Source: Fictibacillus terranigra (GTDB lineage Bacteria > Bacillota > Bacilli > Bacillales > Fictibacillaceae). Taken from it: DNA of 64,000 bases. The notes beneath the pieces were generated by a model, which saw only the letters and a program-made list of their open reading frames with translations, was not told where the DNA came from and ran no database searches. Within the stretch, counting starts at the first letter, position 1. The number at the start of each line of letters is the position of its first letter. A program made the position numbers and the translations under genes. Below are positions 1-10,041 of this stretch, one piece after another. The DNA lies in the NCBI RefSeq assembly GCF_030412265.1, contig NZ_JAUHLN010000002.1:372001-436000 (forward strand). Direction: 5' to 3'.

Positions 1-357
1 TTGCAGGATAAAAACTTTCTCTGCGCCCAAACGTTTCAGCATCCACCATAATCGGGCAGCATACGAGCCTCCCTGATCATCATAAGCAATTACCGTTTTG
101 TTTTCATTCATTCCTAAGCGTCCAAACACTAACGACATTTCTTTTATTGACGGGAGGGGATGGCGTCCTCCGTGCGCTGTCACAGGGTTTGACAGGTCTT
201 TTTCAAGATCAACATAAATCGCACCTTGAATGTGCCCCGAATCATACTGTTTTCTTCCGGCTTCCGGGTCGGAGAGGCTGAACCTGCAGTCACATATCAC
301 GAGCTCTGAGCGCGATAAATGAGACTCCAGCCATTCTTGTGTTACAATATTTTTCAT
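1..357 (-). CDS. sulfurtransferase (rhodanese / 3-mercaptopyruvate type), C-terminus off the window
   Basis: The reading frame is open from the ATG at 357 to the left edge (119 codons). Its N-terminus reads MKNIVTQEWLESHL and continues with a rhodanese-like domain: an YDSGHIQGAIYVDL stretch and AYDDQGGSYAARLWWMLK. These are typical of the first, non-catalytic domain of two-domain sulfurtransferases, which move sulfur from thiosulfate or mercaptopyruvate to acceptors. The catalytic CxxGxx loop would lie in the missing part. A ribosome site (GGAGTCGCCTC, read on the minus strand) lies directly upstream. It is divergent from zwf, with about 95 bp between them. Confidence 0.8.
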   Translation of the reverse strand, partial: MKNIVTQEWLESHLSRSELVICDCRFSLSDPEAGRKQYDSGHIQGAIYVDLEKDLSNPVTAHGGRHPLPSIKEMSLVFGRLGMNENKTVIAYDDQGGSYAARLWWMLKRLGAEKVFILQ

Positions 358-453
358 GAGGCGACTCCTTTCGATAAATAATTAACGTTATTTTCATGAA
401 ACATAGGGGAAACTGATGTCATACGCAATATTAGCAAAGTGAGGATTGATATT

Positions 454-1956
454 ATGAACAACCATATTCCAGAGGCCTGTATCGTACTTTTTGGTGCGAC
501 AGGGGATCTGGCTCACCGTAAACTGTACCCTGCACTCTTTCAATTGTACCAAAAGCAAAAGCTGAACGAAAAGTTTGCTGTCATCGGTGTCGGAAGAAAA
601 GCATTTTCTCATGAAAAATTTCAGGAAGATGTGAAGCTTTCGATTTCCAAGAAGAAAAACATCCAAAATGACAAAGTGGATGAGTTCATCTCCCATTTTT
701 ATTTCCTGCCAATGGATGTAACAAACGAAAAAAGCTATCAGGATTTAAAGGTCCTTGCCGATGAACTTGACGGCAAATACAGCCTTGGTGGAAACCGCAT
801 GTATTATCTTGCGATGGCGCCGCAATTTTTCGGTACCATTCCTTCCTTCTTAAAATCAGAAGGGCTGACAGAGACGGAAGGCTGGCAGCGCCTGGTCATT
901 GAAAAACCTTTTGGCCACGATCTTCAATCAGCGACTGAACTGAATGAGCAGCTGCAGAAGAGTTTCCCTGAGGAAAGCATCTACCGCATCGACCACTATT
1001 TAGGCAAAGAGATGGTCCAGAACATTCAAGTCATCCGCTTCGGAAATGCGATCTTCGAATCGATATGGAACAATAAGTACATATCCTCTGTTCAGATCAC
1101 CTCCAGCGAAACTCTTGGCGTTGAGGACCGTGCATCGTATTACGAAAAATCCGGTGCGATATTGGATATGCTTCAAAATCATATGCTTCAAATGGCAATG
1201 ATGGTCGCCATGGAGCCTCCCGGCGGACTGGATCCTAAATTGATCCGCGATGAAAAAGTTAAAGTTCTTCGAGCCCTTCGTTTCTACAATGAAGATGAGG
1301 TGGCTAAGAACGTCATCCGCGCTCAGTATAAAGAAGGCACAATGAACGGAAAAACTGTTCCTGCCTATGTGGATGAAGAGAATGTCGATCCCGCTTCAAA
1401 AACAGACACATTTGTCGCAGCCCGCGTATTTATTGATAATTTCCGCTGGGCCGGTGTCCCGTTCTACCTCCGTACCGGTAAACGGATGGCGACCAAGGCA
1501 ACCGAAATCGTCGTGCAGTTTAAGAACGGGCCGATGGCGCTTTATCATGAGCATGATGACCACTATCAGCCAAACCTTTTAAGGATTCATATTCAGCCGG
1601 ATGAAGGGTTAAGCCTCTCGCTGAACGCGAAGCCTCAAGGGGACTTCCCTGCTCTGCTTCCGATCAATATGAGCTACTGCAACAACTGCCAAAATGAATT
1701 GAACAGTCCGGAGGCCTATGAAAAGCTGATGCACGATTGCCTTCTAGGTAATTCGACTTATTTTACCCGCTGGGACGAAGTGGCTCTTTCTTGGGAATTC
1801 ATCGATGGAATCACGAACACATGGAAAAATGGAGATGTACCTCTCTACAAATACTCTTCAGGTACCATGGGGCCGCTTGAAGCGGAACAACTGTTGAACG
1901 AAGACGGTTATACGTGGTGGCCGCCCACCAACGTTAGAACAGATCGCGATAACTAG
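454..1956 (+). CDS. zwf: glucose-6-phosphate 1-dehydrogenase
   Basis: It oxidises glucose-6-phosphate to 6-phosphogluconolactone with NADP, the entry step of the oxidative pentose phosphate pathway, in the cytosol. The N-terminal dinucleotide loop GATGDLA (residues 14-20) and the substrate-binding RIDHYLGKE (about 178-186) are intact. The length of 500 residues is normal for the family. The open frame begins at a GTG at 439, but GTGAGG there works better as the ribosome site for the ATG at 454, so I chose 454. It ends at a terminator shared with the convergent MFS gene. No gnd gene is adjacent. Confidence 0.96.
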   Translation: MNNHIPEACIVLFGATGDLAHRKLYPALFQLYQKQKLNEKFAVIGVGRKAFSHEKFQEDVKLSISKKKNIQNDKVDEFISHFYFLPMDVTNEKSYQDLKVLADELDGKYSLGGNRMYYLAMAPQFFGTIPSFLKSEGLTETEGWQRLVIEKPFGHDLQSATELNEQLQKSFPEESIYRIDHYLGKEMVQNIQVIRFGNAIFESIWNNKYISSVQITSSETLGVEDRASYYEKSGAILDMLQNHMLQMAMMVAMEPPGGLDPKLIRDEKVKVLRALRFYNEDEVAKNVIRAQYKEGTMNGKTVPAYVDEENVDPASKTDTFVAARVFIDNFRWAGVPFYLRTGKRMATKATEIVVQFKNGPMALYHEHDDHYQPNLLRIHIQPDEGLSLSLNAKPQGDFPALLPINMSYCNNCQNELNSPEAYEKLMHDCLLGNSTYFTRWDEVALSWEFIDGITNTWKNGDVPLYKYSSGTMGPLEAEQLLNEDGYTWWPPTNVRTDRDN

Positions 1957-1962
1957 TAGGAA

Positions 1963-1997
1963 CAAAAAAAGCTCACGGTTTCTGCCGTGAGCTTTTT
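1963..1997. terminator. bidirectional terminator between zwf and the MFS gene
   Basis: An 8-bp stem, GCTCACGG (1971-1978) with CCGTGAGC (1985-1992), is flanked by A and T runs on both sides. It serves both convergent genes; the MFS stop codon lies in its T run. Confidence 0.9.
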
Positions 1998-3255
1998 AAT
2001 GCAATGCAGGATTTAAAGGATTGGTCGGAGCTTCTTCTTTTTTACCTTTTTCACCTTTTTCCTTTTCAGGCTTTATTGCAAAAAAGGCAAGAATTGCCGC
2101 GAGCAGGCTGACACCTGCTGATGTGTAAAACACGATGGAATGATCAGACTTCATGATGATCGCGTACACCGGAGGACCGAGAGCGACACCCACAAAGCGC
2201 ATGGAACTGTACAGGGATGTCATGGTTCCCCTCTCTTCCTTCTCGATTCCCTCTGTAATTAACGCGTCAAGACATGGCAGAGCTGATCCGATGCCAATCC
2301 CGCTGACAAAAAGAATCCCAAGCAGGAAATAAAGTCCGTCTGTAAAAGTTACGCACAGAATGGAAACGGCGAGAAGCATGATTCCCCCAAATGTGAGCCA
2401 TTTCATAAGAGTCTTGCTCTGACCGATTTTCTTTCCGGCAATATACGAAGAAATGGATAAAGCCAGAAGAGGAATGGCTAAAACGAATCCTTTTTTGATC
2501 CCGTTGATCCCGTATTCTTCTTCGAGAGTCGTTGATAAATAAAATAAGACGCCAAACAGCACGAACATGATGATTCCGCCGATGGCAAAGATGGCCATCA
2601 GCCATTTAGCATTGCTCTTGAACGTTTTCTTGAACGATCGAAAAAACTCCTTGAAAGCCGGCTGTGTCTTTTCCTCTTCTTTCTTCGGTACCTTAACTAA
2701 AAAAAACACTAGGCCGATGGAAATCAAGCAGAAAATCGGGATGAACCAGAATGGAAGATGCCAGATGAAGGTGGCCAAAGCTGCGCCGACGATCGGGCTC
2801 ATCACTTTACCGAACGTATTGCTCGTTTCGATAAGTCCAAGCCCAGAGCTCACATCCTTTTCATCTTCAAACATGTCCCCTACTAATGGGAGTACAACGG
2901 GGGCCGCCCCTGCTGATCCGATGCCCTGCAACAGCCTTCCAATAAGAATGATGTAGTACGGATCATTCATTTTCCATGAAGCCCAGCCTGTTACTAGCCC
3001 CCCGATCCCCGCTATGATCAAGCTTGGAATAATGACTTTTTTTCTGCCCAGCCGATCCGACAGATAGCCGGCGATTGGAATAAGGATGATTGCCACAATC
3101 GAATATACCGTAATGATCATTGAGACTTGAAAAGACGATATATGTAGTTTTTTTTCAATCGAAGGCAGTACAGGGATCAGCATTGAATTTCCCAGGGTCA
3201 TAACGAGCGGGATTGATGCAAGTGAAATAAGGTCCAGCTTTTTTTTCGATTCCAT
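1996..3255 (-). CDS. MFS transporter, multidrug-efflux-like
   Basis: This is an integral membrane protein of about 419 residues with twelve predicted membrane segments. It has the MFS motif A between segments 2 and 3 (GYLSDRLGRKK). The layout matches Bacillus drug-efflux permeases of the 12-segment DHA family, which are proton antiporters in the cytoplasmic membrane; the substrate cannot be read from sequence. The frame is open to 3348, but the ATG at 3255 (MESKKKLDL) follows GGAGG by 5 bases. The ATG at 3267 (MEENMESK) is an alternative. The C-terminal tail is rich in Lys and Glu. Nearby genes do not indicate a substrate. Confidence 0.85.
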   Translation of the reverse strand: MESKKKLDLISLASIPLVMTLGNSMLIPVLPSIEKKLHISSFQVSMIITVYSIVAIILIPIAGYLSDRLGRKKVIIPSLIIAGIGGLVTGWASWKMNDPYYIILIGRLLQGIGSAGAAPVVLPLVGDMFEDEKDVSSGLGLIETSNTFGKVMSPIVGAALATFIWHLPFWFIPIFCLISIGLVFFLVKVPKKEEEKTQPAFKEFFRSFKKTFKSNAKWLMAIFAIGGIIMFVLFGVLFYLSTTLEEEYGINGIKKGFVLAIPLLALSISSYIAGKKIGQSKTLMKWLTFGGIMLLAVSILCVTFTDGLYFLLGILFVSGIGIGSALPCLDALITEGIEKEERGTMTSLYSSMRFVGVALGPPVYAIIMKSDHSIVFYTSAGVSLLAAILAFFAIKPEKEKGEKGKKEEAPTNPLNPALH

Positions 3256-3417
3256 ATTCTCCTCCATATAGCATACACGCTTTCTCTTAGTATGGTTTTC
3301 AAGGCTTTTTACATACAAGAAAATCAAACCATTGACTCTAAAAGCCATTTAAAGCTAAACTTAACAACAAACCACATCCCTTAATGAAAGTAAACGGATG
3401 AAGAAAGGAAGAATAAG

Positions 3418-4587
3418 TTGGAACATTTACTGAACCCCGCGGTCAGACATATTCAGATTTCGGGAATCCGAACCTTTTATAACCTTGTCAGCGAATATCC
3501 GGACGCCATATCTTTCACCCTTGGCCTTCCTGATTTCCCCACTCCAGAGCATATTAAAGAGGCAGCCAAAAAAGCCATTGATGAAAATAAAACGGTGTAT
3601 TCTCACAATGCTGGCTATATTGACTTGAGAAAAGCAGCCGCTGCCTATCTCAGCGAAAAATATGGAATGGAGTATGAACCTGAAAATGAAGTGATTGTTA
3701 CGAACGGCGCCAGCGAAGCTATTGACATCTCCCTTCGAACGATACTGGATGAAGGTTGTGATGTGCTGCTCCCTGGACCAGTATACCCCGGTTATGCGCC
3801 TGTCATTGAATTGTGCAAAGCGAATCCGGTATATGTGGATACCACCAAAAATGGATTTAAACTGAGTGCGGAACTGATAAAAAAACATTTAACACCCAAC
3901 ACACGGTGTGTAATATTGCCGTACCCTTCCAACCCGACAGGCTGTGTTTTAACCCCGGATGAACTGAACGATATTGCAGCATTATTAAAAGATAAAGATA
4001 TCTTTGTTCTATCCGATGAAATCTACAGCGAGCTGACGTATGGGCATACACATTGCTCCATCGCTTCAATGCCGGGAATGAAGAAAAAAACGATCGTCAT
4101 TAATGGCCTTTCAAAATCCCATTCGATGACCGGTTGGCGGATCGGCCTCGTTTTCGCTCCTGCAGAAATTGCAAGACATCTGTTGAAAGTCCATCAATAC
4201 AATGCCACGTGTGCTTCCACCATATCACAGATGGCAGCCATCGAAGCATTGACAGACGGCAAGGATGATGCTCTGCCGATGAAAGAGGAATATGAAAAAC
4301 GACTGGAATATGTCATCAGGAGGCTGCAAGAGATGGGGCTGCATGCTGAAAAGCCAGGAGGAGCTTTTTACATTTTTCCAGACATCTCACCTTTTAGGAT
4401 GACTTCACTCGAATTCGCCACAAATCTTCTAGAAAAAGAACGAGTCGCCGTGGTGCCTGGTTCCGCTTTTTCAAAACTGGGAGAGGGTTATATCAGGATC
4501 TCTTATGCGGCATCCATGGACGAGCTTACTAACGGTTTAGACCGACTCGAATCCTTTATTAAGACGTTACCCAATTATAATGAATAG
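3418..4587 (+). CDS. patA: PatA-family PLP aminotransferase (N-acetyl-diaminopimelate aminotransferase type)
   Basis: A class I/II fold-type I aminotransferase of 389 residues. Lys233 in NGLSKSHSMTGWR is the PLP Schiff-base residue, and PYPSNPTG and DEIYSEL are the other cofactor motifs. It closely resembles B. subtilis PatA, which converts N-acetyl-L,L-diaminopimelate in lysine and cell-wall synthesis. It starts at TTG with GAAAGGAAG upstream. A second paralogue lies at 48578-49786 in the mobile region; this copy is the better candidate for the housekeeping gene, though both share the family motifs. It is monocistronic and ends at a strong terminator. Confidence 0.85.
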   Translation: MEHLLNPAVRHIQISGIRTFYNLVSEYPDAISFTLGLPDFPTPEHIKEAAKKAIDENKTVYSHNAGYIDLRKAAAAYLSEKYGMEYEPENEVIVTNGASEAIDISLRTILDEGCDVLLPGPVYPGYAPVIELCKANPVYVDTTKNGFKLSAELIKKHLTPNTRCVILPYPSNPTGCVLTPDELNDIAALLKDKDIFVLSDEIYSELTYGHTHCSIASMPGMKKKTIVINGLSKSHSMTGWRIGLVFAPAEIARHLLKVHQYNATCASTISQMAAIEALTDGKDDALPMKEEYEKRLEYVIRRLQEMGLHAEKPGGAFYIFPDISPFRMTSLEFATNLLEKERVAVVPGSAFSKLGEGYIRISYAASMDELTNGLDRLESFIKTLPNYNE

Positions 4588-4614
4588 TTTACATAATAAT
4601 ATTATGTGCATTAT

Positions 4615-4659
4615 AAAAAACCAGGCCTTCCAACTTTAAAAATTGGAGGCCTGGTTTTT
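4615..4659. terminator. bidirectional terminator between patA and the DUF2533 gene
   Basis: CCAGGCCTTCCAA pairs with TTGGAGGCCTGG and is flanked by an A run and a T run. The stop codon of the minus-strand gene lies inside the hairpin. Confidence 0.9.
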
Positions 4660-4908
4660 CATTTGCACAAACTCTTCTACCATTTGTTCAGTAATCAGTT
4701 TACGCTGAGGAACGATTCCTTTTTTTGCGAGATGATTCATTTGCCTGCTCACTTCATTTATTTCAGCAACATCAAAAGGCTGCCCTTTTGTACAATGATC
4801 TACGGCAATATCAATCAATTCTTCTCTTCTTTTCTCCAGCTTCAGAAATTCAGAGACGACCGCATGCTGTCTGCTGGAATGTTTGCTGATCTCATGATGT
4901 ACACTCAT
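4636..4908 (-). CDS. DUF2533 family protein (YpbS-like)
   Basis: A 90-residue charged, helical cytosolic protein (MSVHHEISKHSSRQHAVVSE..). It resembles the Bacillus DUF2533/YpbS family, whose function is unknown. The frame is open to 4938, but the ATG at 4908 is preceded by GGAGG with an 8-base spacer. In B. subtilis ypbS lies next to ypbR (dynA), and here dynA is also close (5.6-9.3 kb), which supports the assignment. Confidence 0.7.
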   Translation of the reverse strand: MSVHHEISKHSSRQHAVVSEFLKLEKRREELIDIAVDHCTKGQPFDVAEINEVSRQMNHLAKKGIVPQRKLITEQMVEEFVQMKNQASNF

Positions 4909-5079
4909 CCATTTATCCTCCTCTGACTTTACCTTCATTTAGTATAACATGGGATACTCCAACATTCACTTTTCTAAACATTCAAATGATTTATCATTTT
5001 ACAACTGACTGAAAACATAATAAACTAGATTCTGCCGGCAAATTTCAAGAAAATTACATATTAAGGGATTTTTTGTGAT

Positions 5080-5604
5080 ATGGAGAAAATTATGGGTGTT
5101 GCAGCTGCGCTTTTGCTCGTGTTCGGCGTAGGCTGCACCCAGGAAAAAGAAGCAAAAGGACAGGATCATCCTAAATCCGAAGCTTCATCTGACAAAAATA
5201 AAGAAAAACCTGCGGTATTGGATTTTGAAGTAGAGTTAGGTGCAAAGCTGCGTGGATATCATGGTCCGTTCAATGCTTATACAGCTGCACTTGATCCAGA
5301 AAAGAAAACTCCAAAAACTGATCTGGAAAAATTAGCGGCTGCAGCCAAGGAGTCCGGAGAAAAAGCAGCGAAGGAAATTCCTGAGTTGAACGTTCCTTCT
5401 TCCCTGTCCAAAGAAAATCAAAACACTTTCAAATCCGCTTTTAAAGATCTTAGCCAGTCATATAAGACAAGAACTGAAGGCATCGGAAAAGAAGAAGTTA
5501 CCGCTAAAGCTGATCAACAGTTCACTGCTTTCAATGATAAAGTCAATTCGATTCACAAAAAACTAGGCTTAATTGAAGCAAACTTTGCAAGCGAAATACA
5601 ATAA
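5080..5604 (+). CDS. small lipoprotein of unknown function
   Basis: This protein of about 174 residues has a short hydrophobic signal sequence and a lipobox (VFGVGC, Cys19), so it should be anchored to the outer face of the membrane. The mature part is Lys/Glu-rich and mostly helical with no catalytic motif I recognise. The ATG at 5080 has AAGGGA 11 bases upstream. The ATG at 5092 has a better-spaced GGAG but would remove the only lysine before the hydrophobic core, so I kept 5080. It is convergent with dynA and shares a terminator with it. Confidence 0.7.
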   Translation: MEKIMGVAAALLLVFGVGCTQEKEAKGQDHPKSEASSDKNKEKPAVLDFEVELGAKLRGYHGPFNAYTAALDPEKKTPKTDLEKLAAAAKESGEKAAKEIPELNVPSSLSKENQNTFKSAFKDLSQSYKTRTEGIGKEEVTAKADQQFTAFNDKVNSIHKKLGLIEANFASEIQ

Positions 5605-5610
5605 TCATAA

Positions 5611-5642
5611 AAAAGGAAACCGCTTTCCGGTTTCCTTTTTAT
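5611..5642. terminator. bidirectional terminator between the lipoprotein gene and dynA
   Basis: GGAAACCG pairs with CGGTTTCC, with an A run on one side and a T run on the other. Confidence 0.88.
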
Positions 5643-8600
5643 TTATAGCGAGTTCAGTTTCTGCAAGCTTTCCTTCATCTTTTCAAGGAGTTCAGGAGTA
5701 TCCAGTGCTTTTTGAAGCCCTTCGAAATACACTTCAGTCTCCGTTTTCCTCCGGTTGATTTCTAAATGCGCGAATTTCTTTAATGTGGACTCGTAATATC
5801 CGTTGAAAGTGAGGGCACTTTCATTCACAAAAGTCTCTACCGGATTTTCCATCAGGGCATACATTTTATCCATGAAGGATTTTTTTCCGCCTTCTTCGAA
5901 GAAATGGCGGGCATTTTTAAAATCCTTAAACACCGATTGAGATCCTTCAGCTTCTTTAAGCTTCGTTTCTATTTCAAGAGTTTTAAACTGAATCCCCTCG
6001 TTTTGCATGAGGTACTGTGGAGTGTTCAAGCTTTTCAGCTTCAGATCCATTTCTTCGTTCATCTCATTCAGCAGATGAAGGATAAATTTTTCAATTCGGA
6101 GCACTGTCGCCCGAGATTCCTGCTGCAGATCAAATTGAATCCGCTGATGCAGTTCCTTGAAGCTTTCAGGCAAAGCGTTTTTTTGTTCCTTTGCAGATCC
6201 TGTAATGACAGAGGAATTAAAAGCCTCGTTGAAAAATTCCGTAAACCGTAGCATCACTCTCTGTTTAACATAAAACAAAAGTTCATGAATTTCTTTTTGC
6301 AGCATTTCTTGTTTCTGCTCCAAAGAAAAGCTGTCCATCTTCTGCAGCGCGAGTCTGCACATATTCTTAAGTTCTTCCGTTCTTCGTTCGCGATCCTTTT
6401 GGCTGGCCTCTGTTTCATTGATCAACCGTTCAAGCAACACCTTCGACTGTTCATATTGGTTGATGGCTGAATTGACCATCACTGAAGCAAGATCATCTTT
6501 TAAGAATGACATAAAGGCCGTTAAGAAGCTCATGTAGCCGGTCTGCTGCAGAAGTTCATCCTTTTGCAGCTCTCCATACTTTCTGTTCAGTTTGTTGAGT
6601 TCTTCCTGAGACAGTTCATTTCTATCCTTTTGTCCCAGAAGTGAAAAATAGCTCGACATTGGAAACAGCTTTGGATGCCTGATTCCGAAGCGGCGGAGAT
6701 TGCCCCCCACATGATCGATCACATCCATAAGCTCTTCTTGCCCCTTTGCCAGATCTGAGGCGTTGATCACGAAAAACATTTTATCCAGTTCAAACGTATC
6801 TTTAACACGTCCCAGCTGGATGAGAAACTCACGGTCAGCTGCAGAGAACGCATGGTTATAATAGGTTACATACAGAATGGCATCCGATTTCTTGATAAAT
6901 TCAAATGCAACATTCGTATGTCTCGCATTGATGGAGTCAGCCCCCGGTGTATCCACCAGTGTCACTCCCATCATGGTCAGTGCACACTCATAATAAACAG
7001 TCACGCTTTCTGTAAAACAAGCTTTTTCCTCATCTGCCACAAACGCCTTAAACTCCTCAACAGATACGGACATCTCCGTGCCAAGCTGGTGTTTAATGGA
7101 GGTGAACCCTTTATGGACCGCCATTAAAAATTGAAGATGGGGACGAAGCTTATCTGAGCTTTTGCGGGTGTCGATCTCCCCTGCTTCCTGTATGGCCTCG
7201 AAAATGGACTCAGCCTGCTTCCCAAAATGAGAAAGTGATTGGTTGATCTCAGCTAGAAGATCTTGTTCTTTTTTAAAATGAATAAGAGCTGTGCCATGCT
7301 GATGATCCTGATCTGGCGGTGCAATCCGGTTGATCGTCGCTGTCGTTGGATTCGGAGAAACCGGCAGAAGATCTTCCCCGATCAGCGCGTTGGCGAATGA
7401 TGACTTTCCGGCTGAGAAAGCACCAAACAATGAGACGGTGAAATCCCGGTTCAACAGCCTCTCTGAAAACTGTTTCATCGTATCCGCCTGGTTTTTCATC
7501 ATTTCCAATCCCGACAGAACGGCGGCCGCAGAATGAAGTTTTTTGGCTTGATTCTCTAACGTGGACACATCCCCTGTCTTCTCATCGTTCACTGCTGTTT
7601 CTTCAGCCAAATCCTTTTCATGGATCTGGATCTCGGTTACTTGTCCAGTATTCCGGCTTCCCTCTCCTTCATCAGCGGGCAGTAAACAAGCCTCAGCCTC
7701 CTGTGCCGCAAGGGCATGATCGGCTTCTGCAAACGCGTCAGCCTGGTTATCACCCCTGTACAAGCTGTCTAAAAGTTCCCGTTCGGTGCGGTGCCATTTT
7801 TGTTTCACTTCTTTTGTTTTTCTATGTGCCGCCAAAAGCTTTTCCTGCTCTATGATGAGCGCCTCATACTTTTGAACCTCTGCTTCAGCGTCCCTGTCTA
7901 TCACATTCGTGATTTGGTCAAGTTCTGGCCTGTAATGTGACAAAAAAGTGCGCTTAATATCTTCCACTACATCATTGCAGTATTGCAGAACATAATTGCC
8001 GTTTAAGGAAGCCCCAGGCTTGATCAATGCTGCCAGACGTTCTGTAGAAAGTGCAGGTTCTTCTTTCATTCCAGCGGACATGGCATGAAAGTAATCTTTA
8101 AGATGCCAGCTGATCTGTGTCTTTATGTTCTCCTGAACGGATTCAAAGAAGGATTGAAGACGTGCATTCCGTTCAGCTTCCGTTTTTTTGGAGGTAAACA
8201 AAACGCCGACTTTAAAGCTGTCCTGCCGGCTCTCGATGTAGTTTTTAGCCAGTTCTCTCGTATGGAAAGGCATGAGAATGGCGTTGTCGAGAATGTCCTT
8301 GAACCGTTTGGCTACATCCGCCTTTTTTTGTCCTGCCTCATTTTCGATCGTTTCCTTTTTCACGAGAAGATGAGCCTTTTTTTGCTCTTCCTTGCTTTCG
8401 TCCGACCCTTCAGCTCGTTCAAACGCGTCACGGTTAAGGTCTTCATCGTGGTCAAGGTGCGTTTGCACCGCGGTTCTGATCAAGCGCTCAGTTTCGCTTA
8501 ACGCGTTTTCCTGAATCCATTCATCCTTCGCCAAATAGAACTTCTGAAAAAGGGTTTTAATGTCTTGCAGCTCATTGCCGTTATGGCTCCTGTCCATGAT

Positions 8601-9332
8601 CGATGTGAAAAAAATCTCTTCCGGCTCAATATCCCAGCTCTTGAATCCGCTTTTAATCTTTTCTGCGAACGCTTGAAAAGAAAGTTCTTTTTCATTGTGT
8701 TTATCGATCTGGTTTACGATAAGGTAAACTTTTTTCCCCTGTTCCTTCAGCAGCCGTATAAACGTAAAATTCAGCTGTGACAGTACATGGTTATAGTCCA
8801 TGATATAAAAGACAACATCTGCCATATGGAGGGCAGATTCCGTTGCGATCTTATGAGCATCATCGGTAGAATCGATGCCAGGGGTATCATAGATCGCAAT
8901 TCGGTCAGGCAAAAGCCCCTGATCCACATTGATTTCAATACTTTCAATCTCTTCCCCGTTTTTGGCCCATCTTTTAATTTCCGCCATATTTACAGGCGGG
9001 TTGATCTGAATGATCCCCTTGTTTCTCATTTTCACTCTTGCCGAAGGGTTCCCGCATTGTACCTTTACAACATTCGCGCTCGTAGGAATAGGACTGGAAG
9101 GGAGAATGTTTTCCCCGATCAGTTCATTGATCATGCTTGATTTACCGGCCGAAAAATGTCCGCAAAATGCAATGGCAAACTGCTGATTCTTCACTTTCTC
9201 AAAAAGCTCCAGCACCGCTTCTGCTTCGGTATGTGAACCAAGTTTCGTTAATTCCAGATAAGCTGCAGCAATCGAGGCAGCTGTACTGCTTACTTGTTGA
9301 TCTCTAGTTTCAGTCATTCGTGCTTTATCCAT
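5643..9332 (-). CDS. dynA: two-headed bacterial dynamin-like GTPase DynA
   Basis: This protein of 1229 residues contains two fused dynamin modules. The first has P-loop GHFSAGKSS (about residue 58), DTPGIDST and NQIDKH. The second has GAFSAGKSS (about residue 635) and DTPGADS. Long helical stalk regions follow each GTPase. B. subtilis DynA (YpbR) has the same duplicated layout; it binds and fuses membranes, protects against membrane stress, and helps resist phage. The frame is open to 9374, but the ATG at 9332 follows GGAGAG with a 4-base gap, and the extra N-terminal residues are not typical of the family. It is a single-gene unit. Confidence 0.93.
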   Translation of the reverse strand: MDKARMTETRDQQVSSTAASIAAAYLELTKLGSHTEAEAVLELFEKVKNQQFAIAFCGHFSAGKSSMINELIGENILPSSPIPTSANVVKVQCGNPSARVKMRNKGIIQINPPVNMAEIKRWAKNGEEIESIEINVDQGLLPDRIAIYDTPGIDSTDDAHKIATESALHMADVVFYIMDYNHVLSQLNFTFIRLLKEQGKKVYLIVNQIDKHNEKELSFQAFAEKIKSGFKSWDIEPEEIFFTSIMDRSHNGNELQDIKTLFQKFYLAKDEWIQENALSETERLIRTAVQTHLDHDEDLNRDAFERAEGSDESKEEQKKAHLLVKKETIENEAGQKKADVAKRFKDILDNAILMPFHTRELAKNYIESRQDSFKVGVLFTSKKTEAERNARLQSFFESVQENIKTQISWHLKDYFHAMSAGMKEEPALSTERLAALIKPGASLNGNYVLQYCNDVVEDIKRTFLSHYRPELDQITNVIDRDAEAEVQKYEALIIEQEKLLAAHRKTKEVKQKWHRTERELLDSLYRGDNQADAFAEADHALAAQEAEACLLPADEGEGSRNTGQVTEIQIHEKDLAEETAVNDEKTGDVSTLENQAKKLHSAAAVLSGLEMMKNQADTMKQFSERLLNRDFTVSLFGAFSAGKSSFANALIGEDLLPVSPNPTTATINRIAPPDQDHQHGTALIHFKKEQDLLAEINQSLSHFGKQAESIFEAIQEAGEIDTRKSSDKLRPHLQFLMAVHKGFTSIKHQLGTEMSVSVEEFKAFVADEEKACFTESVTVYYECALTMMGVTLVDTPGADSINARHTNVAFEFIKKSDAILYVTYYNHAFSAADREFLIQLGRVKDTFELDKMFFVINASDLAKGQEELMDVIDHVGGNLRRFGIRHPKLFPMSSYFSLLGQKDRNELSQEELNKLNRKYGELQKDELLQQTGYMSFLTAFMSFLKDDLASVMVNSAINQYEQSKVLLERLINETEASQKDRERRTEELKNMCRLALQKMDSFSLEQKQEMLQKEIHELLFYVKQRVMLRFTEFFNEAFNSSVITGSAKEQKNALPESFKELHQRIQFDLQQESRATVLRIEKFILHLLNEMNEEMDLKLKSLNTPQYLMQNEGIQFKTLEIETKLKEAEGSQSVFKDFKNARHFFEEGGKKSFMDKMYALMENPVETFVNESALTFNGYYESTLKKFAHLEINRRKTETEVYFEGLQKALDTPELLEKMKESLQKLNSL

Positions 9333-9444
9333 TGAACTCTCCAATTTTAGTCGTTGTCCTCTACACTTTACCATATTTATGTATGATTCTCTATGAAATA
9401 AGAAACGGTTTTGTGCAAAGTCAAATTTTAATCGGAGAAGATTT

Positions 9445-9990
9445 CTAGTCGCTGCTCAAAAAGTACGCCATCCACCATTCATCCTGCAATTCCTCATTGA
9501 TTTTTACTTGTCCCTTCTGAATCCCTTCTACAACAAAACCCGCTTTTTCATAAAGGCGAATGGCAATTTTGTTTTCTGAAAAAACCGTAAGAGAAATTTT
9601 ATACAGTCCGTTCGTTTTTGCCCAGCGTATCGAGTAATCCATTACTTCTTTTCCAATCCCAAGTCCTTGTCCCTTTGAGTTGATCCAAGTTCTGAACATG
9701 CCGGTATGTTTTTTCATCGTTAAGTCGCCTTTCAGGATGCGGGCGATGCCAATGACCGTTCCTTGTTTTTCAATCGCGGTGTACATGTTGCCTTTCTCCT
9801 GGCAGTCCTTGATAAAGGCTTCCTCCTCATCCAGGGTGCGTGGTCTTTCCTTTTGCAAAAATTCTCCAGCTTCCACGATTTCTTGCACCGCATCGATAAT
9901 CTGGTGCGCGTCCTCCAGCTTGACTGGCCGAAGTGTGATTTCTTCACCGTTTTTAGCTATGAATGTATAAGTTGAACCTTGAATCTCCAT
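9445..9990 (-). CDS. GNAT family N-acetyltransferase
   Basis: A 181-residue protein of the RimI/SpeG-like GNAT fold that uses acetyl-CoA. The acetyl-CoA loop GQGLGIGKEVM is visible at about residue 110, followed by LTVFSENKIAIRLYEKAGF, the motif that usually positions the acceptor. The acceptor substrate is unknown. The start at 9990 (MEIQGSTYTF) has a strong AGGAGG with a 7-base spacer; the longer open frame upstream lacks one. It lies between dynA and the terminator of cshA and is probably transcribed alone. Confidence 0.85.
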   Translation of the reverse strand: MEIQGSTYTFIAKNGEEITLRPVKLEDAHQIIDAVQEIVEAGEFLQKERPRTLDEEEAFIKDCQEKGNMYTAIEKQGTVIGIARILKGDLTMKKHTGMFRTWINSKGQGLGIGKEVMDYSIRWAKTNGLYKISLTVFSENKIAIRLYEKAGFVVEGIQKGQVKINEELQDEWWMAYFLSSD

Positions 9991-10041
9991 CGTAATCCCT
10001 CCTACCCGGTAGTATGCCAAAATCCTGACGCAGAAACACAT